NCBI GenBank assembly: GCA_963792895.1
Contig: CAWBYA010000007.1
Location: 1,054,001 to 1,118,000, forward strand
DNA from: UBA6912 sp963792895
GTDB lineage: Bacteria > Actinomycetota > Acidimicrobiia > Spongiisociales > UBA5794
Length of the DNA: 64,000 nt
Direction: 5' to 3'
In this document: in pieces, positions 57,271 to 64,000 of the stretch
Numbering within the stretch: the stretch's first letter is position 1
Layout: the number at the start of each line of letters is the position of its first letter
Program-made: the position numbers and the translations under genes
The notes under the pieces: model-generated
Databases searched by the model: none
What the model saw: the letters and a program-made list of their open reading frames with translations, nothing else
Told to the model about the DNA's origin: nothing

Positions 57271-60200
57271 GCGCTGCCACCCCGGGCACGAATCTGACTC
57301 GAGCCCAGGCGCTCATCTGGGCAGGTCAGCAACTGCATCCCGGCGTCCCGCTCTACAACATGGTGCTTGCCTTCCGGATATCCGGGGCGGTCGACGTCGC
57401 CACGTTCTCCGCTGCGTTCGATGCGCTCGTGCTGGGCACAGATGCCATGCGGTCGGTGTTCGAAGAAGTCGATGGGGTGCCGCACCGCAAAGTGCTGCTC
57501 GGGACACCAGCGCCGCTTGAGTTCGTGGACCTGTCTGGGACACCCGCGCCCGATGTCGCGGCAACCGCACTGATCGGCGAAGCGGCCGGAGCGCAGTTCG
57601 ATCTCGGCACCGCCCTCTACCGATCTGGGTTGGTGAAGCTGGGTGACCGCGACTTCGTGTGGTGGCTGGCGCAACACCACCTCATCACCGATGGCTGGTC
57701 GGTGGCGATCGTGTACGAGCGTATGGCGGACTTGTACCGTGCAGCGGTCGGTCGGAGTGGCGGGGAAGAGGCGGCTGCCTATCCGGAGTTCGAGTTCTAC
57801 GCCGACTTCGAGCGGAAGTTCAGAACGTCGTCTGCCTACTCCGAGGCGGCTGCGTTCTGGAAGGAGAAGGCGGCCGCCGCCCTCGAGCCGCTGAGCTTCT
57901 ACGGGGTCGCCCCGCCTCCGGGCGGCAGCACGCGCACGGACCGCGTGACCGCCCAGCTCGGCGTCGAGCGCTCGGCCCGGCTCGCCGCCCAGATTGCGGG
58001 CGACGGGACCGGCAGCCTCATGGCGGGGGTGTCGCAGTTCAGTGTCTTCGCAACGGTTCTCTATGCGTTGCTGTCACGGGTGACGGGGCAACACGAGCTC
58101 GCCGTGCTCGCACCTGCCCACAATCGGCCATCGCAGCGGTTCAAGGCCACCGCAGGCCTGTTCATCGAGGTCATGCCCCTCCACGTCTCGATCGACGAAG
58201 ACGAGACTTTCCGCAGCCTGCTGGAGAAGGTGGGGACCGAGGCGCAGGACATGATGGTCAACGCCAGGCCGGGAACGAGCAGCGCGGCCCACAACCGGGC
58301 GTACTCGGTGCTGCTCAACTTCATCAACGCTTCCTTTGGGGACTTCGCGGGCATGCCGATGCGATCTGACTGGGTTCATGCCGGTCACGGAGACAGCGAC
58401 CACATGCTCCGCCTCCAGGTGCACGACTTCGACGCACGTGGCGAGTGGACGCTGCACTTCGACCTGAATAGGGACGTCTTCGACGACCAGAGGGAAGATG
58501 CCCTCATCAGGCACTTCCTCCTGATGTTCGACGCGCTGATCGACGATCCGGACCAACCGATCTCGGCCGTCGACTTGCTGACCGCCGACGAGCGGGCGGC
58601 GCTCGAAGCGGTGAACGCAACCCAGGCGGACCCCGCCTTCGCCACGGTCGTCGACGGCTTCCGCAGCCAGGCGGCGATCTCTCCGGATGCCGTCGCCGTT
58701 CGGTCGGGCGAGCGCACGTTGACCTATGCGGGGCTCGACGCAGAGAGCGACCGGCTTGCGAGCCGGATCGTCGACGGCCTGGGAGCGCCGCACCAAGGGA
58801 TGGTGGCCATCTACCTGCCGCGGTCCATCGAGATGGTGGTTGCAGTGATGGGCGTCCTCAAGGCCGGCGCGGCCTATGTGCCCATCGATCGGCACTACCC
58901 GAAGGAGCGGATCGGCTTCCTGCTCGCCGACAGCGCCGCACGCATCGTCGTGACGACTGCGGAGCTCGCCGCGCAGTTGCCGGAGAGCGGAGCGCACGTG
59001 GAGACCCTCCCGCTCGATGCGACATCCTCTCCGACCGGGGCTGCTGCTTCGGCGAGTGCCGGGCCCGGTGACGTCGCCTACGTGATGTACACGTCAGGGT
59101 CAACCGGCGAGCCCAAGGGTGTGCTGGTCCCGCATCGGGCGCTCGCCAATTACATCTCATGGGCTGCGGGCGAGCACGGCCGCGGAGCGCCGGTCAGCTT
59201 TCCGCTCTACTCCTCTTTTGGGTTCGACCTCACGGTGACGTCCATCTACACCCCTCTCGTGACCGGCGGCGAAGTCGTCGTCTATCCCGAACCGGATGGC
59301 ACCGACCTCTCGGTGCTCGAGGTGTTCGCCGACGATCGCGTCGACGTGGTGAAACTGACGCCTTCACACCTCGCTCTGCTCGATCCCTCGCTGCTCGACA
59401 CCAAGAGAATCCGCACGCTCATGGTGGGTGGGGAGGACCTGAAGACTGCGGTCGCCCACGCCGCGTTCGAGGCTTCGGGTGGCCGCCTCGAGATCGTCAA
59501 CGAATACGGGCCAACCGAAGCGACGGTGGGGTGCATGATCCACCGTTACGACCCGACGGCAGATACCGAGCTGTCGGTCCCGCTCGGGCGACCGGCCGCC
59601 AACACGCACATCACCCTGCGCGACGAGAGCCTGGCGCTCGTGCCGGTCGGCGTGGTCGGCGAGATCTGCGTGGGCGGCGCAGGCGTGGCGCTTGGCTACC
59701 TCGGTCGGCCCGAGCTCACCGCCGAACGCTTCATCGCCGATCCAGCTCGTCCGGGAGCGACGATCTATCGGACCGGCGATCTCGCCCGCTGGCGCAGCCC
59801 GGGCGTCATGGAGTTCCTCGGCCGGGCCGACACGCAGGTGAAGGTGCGTGGTTTCCGCATCGAGCTCGGCGAGATCGAGACCGCGCTGATGTCCCATCCC
59901 GGCATCACCGAGAGCTTCGTCGACGTCGTCGAATCGGAGACGGAGCGGGTCGCTGCGCCTTCGAGCGTCGCCAATTGCCTGCGCTGCGGGCTTGCGTCGA
60001 ACCACCCGGATGCGCACATCGACGACGACGGGATCTGCAGACCCTGCCACTTCTACGACGCATATCGCGACCGGGCAGACGAATACTTCGGCACGATGGA
60101 CGAGTTCCACGAGGTCTTCGCTGGTGTCACACCAAACGAGGCGGGTCAGGACTGCGTCATGTTGTTGAGCGGCGGCAAGGACAGCACCTATGCGCTGTAT

Positions 60201-61553
60201 CAACTCGTCGAGAATGGCCGCACCCCACTGGTGTTCTCGCTCGACAACGGGTTCATCTCGGAGGGTGCGAAGGCCAACATTCGCCGGGCGGTCGACGACC
60301 TGGGGCTCGAGCTGGTGATGGACGGGCCCGAGTCGATGAACGAGATCTTCGCCGACAGCCTCAGCAGCTTCTCCAACGTGTGCCAAGGGTGCTTCAAGAC
60401 CGTATACACCCTCGGCATGAACCTCGCCCACGAGCGAGGCCTTCGCCACGTCGTCACCGGCCTCTCCCGCGGCCAGATCTTCGAGACCCGGCTCGCCGAC
60501 CTCTTCCGCATCGGCATCGTCGAGCGAGACGAGGTCGATGCTGCCATCATCGAAGCCAGGCGCGCCTACCACCAGGTCGATGACGCCGTCCGGAGATCGC
60601 TCGATACGACACTCTTCGACGACGACGACTTGTTCGACCAGATCCACATCGTCGACTTCTACCGCTACCGCGACGTCGGTCTGGGCGAGCTGCTCGAGTT
60701 CCTCGATTCGCATGCACCGTGGGTGCGTCCCGCAGATACGGGACGGTCGACGAACTGCCTCATCAACAACACGGGAATCTTCGTCCACAAGGCCGAGCGC
60801 GGCTTCCACAACTACGCCCTGCCGTACAGCTGGGACGTCAGGCTCGGTCACAAGACAAGGGAGGCTGCGCTCGCCGAGCTCGACGACGAGATCGACGTCA
60901 CGCAGGTGCGTGGCATCCTGGACGAGGTCGGATACGAGATCGAGGCGCCGGAGGGACGGGCGGCCACACTCGGCGGCCTCCAGAAGCGGATCGTCGCCTA
61001 TTACGTGGCGAACGAGCGCGACCTATCGACATCTCCGCTCCGCACCTACCTCGACGGCCGGCTCCCCGACTACATGGTGCCGTCGTACTTCGTCCAGCTC
61101 GAGGCGATGCCGCTCACGATCAACGGCAAGGTCGATCGCCATGCGCTGCCAGATCCCCGATTGCGGACACGAGCGGCAGCAGGGGAATATGCGCCGGCGA
61201 ACACGCCGACCGAGGCGTTGCTGGTCGAGATATGGGAGTCGGTCCTCGGCGTCGATGGCGTCGGGATCAACGATCCCTTCATAGAGCTGGGTGGCGATTC
61301 CATCTTGAACATCCAGATCGTCGCCAAGTCCAAACGCGCCGGCCTGCGGTTCACGCCGCAGCAGCTCTTCCGGCTCGAAACGATCTCAGAGCTGGCGAAG
61401 GTTGCAGAGGTGGCCCCGCCCGGCGGCTCCACCGAGGCCGCCCCGCTCCCGATGCCTGTGGCTCGCGGCTTCACCGACGACGTGTTCCCCGAGGCGGGAC
61501 TCAGCCAAGACGAGCTGGACGACGTGTTGAAGACTTTCGGCCAGTCGCAGTGA
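57267..61553 (+). CDS. NRPS with PP-loop ATP-pyrophosphatase domain inserted in its adenylation domain (C-A[PPase]-PCP)
   Basis: A 1,428-residue protein. C domain about 1-430 (HHLITDG near 140). A core about 450-890, with TSGSTGEPKG near 609 and FDLTVTSIY near 652; specificity positions D-L-T-K-M-G-E-V-G, Asn-like. After the A8 motif (QVKVRGFRIELGEIE, near 855) the A domain is interrupted at about 895-1245: zinc-knuckle cysteines CLRCG and CRPC, the PP-loop LLSGGKDSTYAL near 966, CQGCF near 1039, SRGQIFETR, and TNCLINNTGIF near 1163. The A domain resumes with DYMVPSYF near 1268 and NGKVDR. The carrier Ser is in GGDSILN near 1343. The position is the one methyltransferases occupy in interrupted A domains, but no SAM motif is present. 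Confidence 0.93.
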   Translation: MSAATPGTNLTRAQALIWAGQQLHPGVPLYNMVLAFRISGAVDVATFSAAFDALVLGTDAMRSVFEEVDGVPHRKVLLGTPAPLEFVDLSGTPAPDVAATALIGEAAGAQFDLGTALYRSGLVKLGDRDFVWWLAQHHLITDGWSVAIVYERMADLYRAAVGRSGGEEAAAYPEFEFYADFERKFRTSSAYSEAAAFWKEKAAAALEPLSFYGVAPPPGGSTRTDRVTAQLGVERSARLAAQIAGDGTGSLMAGVSQFSVFATVLYALLSRVTGQHELAVLAPAHNRPSQRFKATAGLFIEVMPLHVSIDEDETFRSLLEKVGTEAQDMMVNARPGTSSAAHNRAYSVLLNFINASFGDFAGMPMRSDWVHAGHGDSDHMLRLQVHDFDARGEWTLHFDLNRDVFDDQREDALIRHFLLMFDALIDDPDQPISAVDLLTADERAALEAVNATQADPAFATVVDGFRSQAAISPDAVAVRSGERTLTYAGLDAESDRLASRIVDGLGAPHQGMVAIYLPRSIEMVVAVMGVLKAGAAYVPIDRHYPKERIGFLLADSAARIVVTTAELAAQLPESGAHVETLPLDATSSPTGAAASASAGPGDVAYVMYTSGSTGEPKGVLVPHRALANYISWAAGEHGRGAPVSFPLYSSFGFDLTVTSIYTPLVTGGEVVVYPEPDGTDLSVLEVFADDRVDVVKLTPSHLALLDPSLLDTKRIRTLMVGGEDLKTAVAHAAFEASGGRLEIVNEYGPTEATVGCMIHRYDPTADTELSVPLGRPAANTHITLRDESLALVPVGVVGEICVGGAGVALGYLGRPELTAERFIADPARPGATIYRTGDLARWRSPGVMEFLGRADTQVKVRGFRIELGEIETALMSHPGITESFVDVVESETERVAAPSSVANCLRCGLASNHPDAHIDDDGICRPCHFYDAYRDRADEYFGTMDEFHEVFAGVTPNEAGQDCVMLLSGGKDSTYALYQLVENGRTPLVFSLDNGFISEGAKANIRRAVDDLGLELVMDGPESMNEIFADSLSSFSNVCQGCFKTVYTLGMNLAHERGLRHVVTGLSRGQIFETRLADLFRIGIVERDEVDAAIIEARRAYHQVDDAVRRSLDTTLFDDDDLFDQIHIVDFYRYRDVGLGELLEFLDSHAPWVRPADTGRSTNCLINNTGIFVHKAERGFHNYALPYSWDVRLGHKTREAALAELDDEIDVTQVRGILDEVGYEIEAPEGRAATLGGLQKRIVAYYVANERDLSTSPLRTYLDGRLPDYMVPSYFVQLEAMPLTINGKVDRHALPDPRLRTRAAAGEYAPANTPTEALLVEIWESVLGVDGVGINDPFIELGGDSILNIQIVAKSKRAGLRFTPQQLFRLETISELAKVAEVAPPGGSTEAAPLPMPVARGFTDDVFPEAGLSQDELDDVLKTFGQSQ

Positions 61554-61563
61554 GGCGGAGGGG

Positions 61564-64000
61564 ATGACGGCTCCCGGCGCCAACATCGAGGCCATCTACC
61601 CGCTGACTCCGGTGCAGGAGGGCATCCTCTTCCACACCCTCTACGCACCCGGGTCGCCGCTCTACTTCCAGCAATACAGCGTTCTCCTCGAAGGCACCCT
61701 CGACGAGGGCCGTTACCGGGAGGCGTGGCAGCTGGTGATCGATCGCCATGAAACCCTGCGTTCCCTCCTCACGTGGGAAGGCCGGGAGAGGCCGTTGCAG
61801 ATCGTTCGCAACCACGTGGAGCCGCAATGGCGGATCGAGGATTGGAGAGAGGAACCCGTCGAACGTCACGCCGAGCGCCTCGCCGCCTTCCTCACGGCCG
61901 ACCGGAAGCAAGGCTTCGCCCTCGACGTCGCCCCCTTGATGCGTTTCGCCTTGATGCGAATCGGCGATGATGCCCACCGCTTCGTGTGGAGCCACCATCA
62001 CGTTGTGGTCGACGGGTGGTCGATGGGCATCATTCTCGACGAGGTCTTCTATTGCTACGAGGCGCTGATGGCGGGCGCTGCGCCGGACCTGGCGCCACCG
62101 GCCCCGTACCGCGACTACGTCCGCTGGCTCCACGAACACGACCCGGCGATCGGGGAGGACCACTGGAGGAGGTTGCTCGCTGGATTCACTACAGCGACAC
62201 GCTTGCGAGTCGAGACGCCGGGCGTCGCATCGCCTTGGGCGGAGCGGCACGACGAGGAGATCGTTCGCCTGTCCGCTTCGGCAACGCGCCGCCTCACCTC
62301 ATTTGGACGCACCAACGGCCTCACGCTCAACACGATCTTTCGCGGGGCGTGGGCGCTCGTCTTGAATCGCTACAGCGGCGAGGACGACGTCGTGTTCGGC
62401 GCGACGGTCTCGGGTCGGCCACCTGAGCTCGACGGGGCGATGGACATGGTGGGGCTCTTCATCAACACGCTGCCGGTGCGCGCTCACATCGAGCCTGCGG
62501 TGCCCATCGTGGACTGGCTGCGCCGGCTGCAGCTCGAGCAGATCGACGCTGCCGCATTCGAGTCGACGCCGTTGGTCGACGTGCAGCGTTGGAGCGACGT
62601 GCCGAAGGGGGAGCCGATCTTCCAGACCCTCCTGGTCTTCGAGAACGTCCCTCACCCGTCATCTCAGGCAGGCGTCCTGGCGAGCTCTGATATCCGCTAC
62701 CTGCAGCGCAGCAACTATCCGCTCGCCGTGCTCGTCATGCCGGGAGATGAGCTCGAGATGATCCTGCTCTACGACGCCGATCGCTACCAGGCGGGAGTGA
62801 TCCGGCGCATGGCCCGGCAGCTCGTTCGGACGCTCGAGGCGATCAGTGAGGACCCGATACGGCCAACCGGCGAGGTGCCGTTCTTCCCGCCGGACGAGCT
62901 TGCCCAGATCGTTCTCGACTGGAACCGCACCGAGGCGGACTATCCGGCCTCCGAGACAGTTCACTCGCTGGTCCTGAGCGCAGCCGAGCGCTCGCCCGAT
63001 CGACCTGCCGTGATCGGAGAAGGCGCAACGCTGACCTACGCCGATCTCGTCGCGAGGGCACGCGTTCTGGCCGGCCGCTTGCGCCGGCTCGGTGTCGGAC
63101 CCGATGCCCGGGTCGGCGTGGCAGGTGAGCGCTCCGCCGGGACCGTCGTCGCCATCCTGGGCGTGCTCCTGGCCGGAGGCGCGTATGTGCCCCTCGATCC
63201 TCGGCAGCCGCCGGTTCGCTCGCAGTACCTCGTGTCCGACACGTCGGCAGTTGCGGTGGTCGTGGGTCGCGACGTCGACCTCGGCGACGTCGCCGCTGCG
63301 GTGGTGACGGTCGATGCGGGAGGGGGGCTGATCGATGCCTCGCCGGACGACGAGAGGGTGATCGCATCGGGCTCGGGTCCCGACGACCTGGCGTATGTCC
63401 TCTTCACGTCCGGCTCCACAGGGCGGCCCAAAGGCGTGGCCGTCACACACCGCAATCTCGTCAACTCGACCCATGCGAGATTGCATGCCTACGGCGGTCC
63501 CGTGACGAGCTTCCTGCTGCTGTCGCCTTTCCACTTCGACAGCTCGGTTGCAGGCCTTTTCTCGAGCCTCACGGCGGGCGGCACCTTGGTGCTGCCCGGA
63601 CCGGACATGGAGAAGGACGTTCGCCACCTGGCCGACCTCATCGCAGCACACCAGATCACCCATACGCTCGCTCTACCGTCGCTGTACGGGCTTCTCCTCG
63701 ACCACGCCGACCCTGGAGACTTGCGGTCGCTCGAGTTGGTCATGGTGGCCGGAGAGGCTTGCCCACCCGAGCTCGTCGAGCGGCATTCGGCCGTGTTGCC
63801 GCTGGCGCACCTCGTCAACGAGTACGGTCCGACAGAGGCGACGGTGTGGTGCACCGTGCATCACGCGGCCGAACCTGCTCGCGGTCCCTCACCGGGTGAG
63901 CTTGGGGTGCGGGTGCCGATCGGGAAGCCAATCGCCAACACCCAGGCGTACATCCTCGATTCGCTCTTGCGGCCCGTCCCGATCGGCGTGCCGGGCGAGC
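61564..64000 (+). CDS. NRPS, C-A..., truncated by the window end
   Basis: The frame starts at ATG 61564, 10 bases after the previous stop, and stays open to the last base (812 residues). The C domain (about 8-440) opens IEAIYPLTPVQEGILFHTLY and has HHVVVDG near 145. The A domain has FTSGSTGRPKGVAVTHRN near 614, FHFDSSVAGLF, VAGEACPPEL, VNEYGPTEATVWC and continues beyond the window. Specificity positions read D-S-A-L-M-A-E-V-W, which I cannot assign confidently. The rest of the A domain, the carrier and any release domain lie to the right. Confidence 0.93.
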   Translation, partial: MTAPGANIEAIYPLTPVQEGILFHTLYAPGSPLYFQQYSVLLEGTLDEGRYREAWQLVIDRHETLRSLLTWEGRERPLQIVRNHVEPQWRIEDWREEPVERHAERLAAFLTADRKQGFALDVAPLMRFALMRIGDDAHRFVWSHHHVVVDGWSMGIILDEVFYCYEALMAGAAPDLAPPAPYRDYVRWLHEHDPAIGEDHWRRLLAGFTTATRLRVETPGVASPWAERHDEEIVRLSASATRRLTSFGRTNGLTLNTIFRGAWALVLNRYSGEDDVVFGATVSGRPPELDGAMDMVGLFINTLPVRAHIEPAVPIVDWLRRLQLEQIDAAAFESTPLVDVQRWSDVPKGEPIFQTLLVFENVPHPSSQAGVLASSDIRYLQRSNYPLAVLVMPGDELEMILLYDADRYQAGVIRRMARQLVRTLEAISEDPIRPTGEVPFFPPDELAQIVLDWNRTEADYPASETVHSLVLSAAERSPDRPAVIGEGATLTYADLVARARVLAGRLRRLGVGPDARVGVAGERSAGTVVAILGVLLAGGAYVPLDPRQPPVRSQYLVSDTSAVAVVVGRDVDLGDVAAAVVTVDAGGGLIDASPDDERVIASGSGPDDLAYVLFTSGSTGRPKGVAVTHRNLVNSTHARLHAYGGPVTSFLLLSPFHFDSSVAGLFSSLTAGGTLVLPGPDMEKDVRHLADLIAAHQITHTLALPSLYGLLLDHADPGDLRSLELVMVAGEACPPELVERHSAVLPLAHLVNEYGPTEATVWCTVHHAAEPARGPSPGELGVRVPIGKPIANTQAYILDSLLRPVPIGVPGE

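Noticed and set aside
59950..61020. Inserted A-domain segment as a methyltransferase
   Set aside because: The position fits, but there is no SAM-binding glycine motif; instead a PP-loop SGGKDS and zinc-knuckle cysteines are present.
1..64000. tRNA, rRNA, CRISPR, transposase or prophage features
   Set aside because: None was recognised by eye on either strand; a tRNA or covariance-model scan was not possible, so absence is provisional.

Overview
The window is about 64 kb of high-GC DNA (strong G/C third-position bias, GTG/TTG starts, many ATGA or GTGA stop/start overlaps) and looks like an actinobacterial chromosome or metagenome-assembled genome. An acidimicrobial-type actinomycete is my best guess, but no marker gene settles this. 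No rRNA, tRNA, CRISPR array, insertion sequence or phage gene was recognised.

Layout. 0-11.5 kb: assorted accessory genes (DUF1295 membrane enzyme, membrane-anchored alpha/beta hydrolase, ABC-2 type transporter pair, methyltransferase, two serine beta-lactamase-fold hydrolases, M28 peptidase, MFS transporter). 11.7-22.8 kb: a frameshifted Crp/Fnr-type regulator, a pyridine nucleotide-disulfide oxidoreductase, a TetR plus two-gene ABC exporter operon, a two-component system with a tandem operator, and a secreted acidic repeat protein. 22.8-25.4 kb: nitronate-monooxygenase-like enzyme and a decayed metallo-beta-lactamase gene. 25.5-30.8 kb: a complete, translationally coupled bidirectional NAD-linked [NiFe]-hydrogenase operon (hoxEFUYH plus maturation protease). 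31-38 kb: DrrAB-like transporter and an oligosaccharide cluster (two GT4 glycosyltransferases, a GH130-type phosphorylase, a helical-barrel glycan protein). 38-40 kb: DEAD-box helicase with a C-terminal RRM and a structured leader. 40.4-44.7 kb: a pyruvate/2-oxoacid:ferredoxin oxidoreductase operon in which the delta ferredoxin is fused to a GltD-like flavoprotein. 44.9-47.2 kb: small housekeeping or unknown genes.

47.2-64 kb is a nonribosomal peptide gene cluster running off the right edge: a divergently transcribed phosphopantetheinyl transferase; a C-A-PCP-hydrolase NRPS; a Cys-nucleophile hydrolase; an ornithine cyclodeaminase; an acyl-CoA-dehydrogenase-like flavoprotein; a free adenylation enzyme; a free carrier protein; an NRPS whose adenylation domain is interrupted by a PP-loop ATP-pyrophosphatase (alpha-hydrolase-like) domain; and the start of a further C-A NRPS. 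The inferred logic is that the cyclodeaminase makes a cyclic amino acid such as proline, the free A enzyme and carrier load it, and the flavoprotein desaturates it to give a starter. This is then joined to Asn-like units (both complete A-domain codes read DLTK-x-GEVG), one of which is processed by the PP-loop insertion. That interrupted adenylation domain is the most novel element in the window.

Quality caveat: five otherwise well-conserved genes carry apparent frameshifts, several in short homopolymers (Crp/Fnr 11.8-12.4 kb, ABC exporter 16.71 kb, histidine kinase 20.5 kb, metallo-beta-lactamase 25.08 kb, helicase 39.05 kb). Some of these may be sequencing or assembly errors. The Crp/Fnr and metallo-beta-lactamase genes carry multiple lesions and are more likely to be real pseudogenes.
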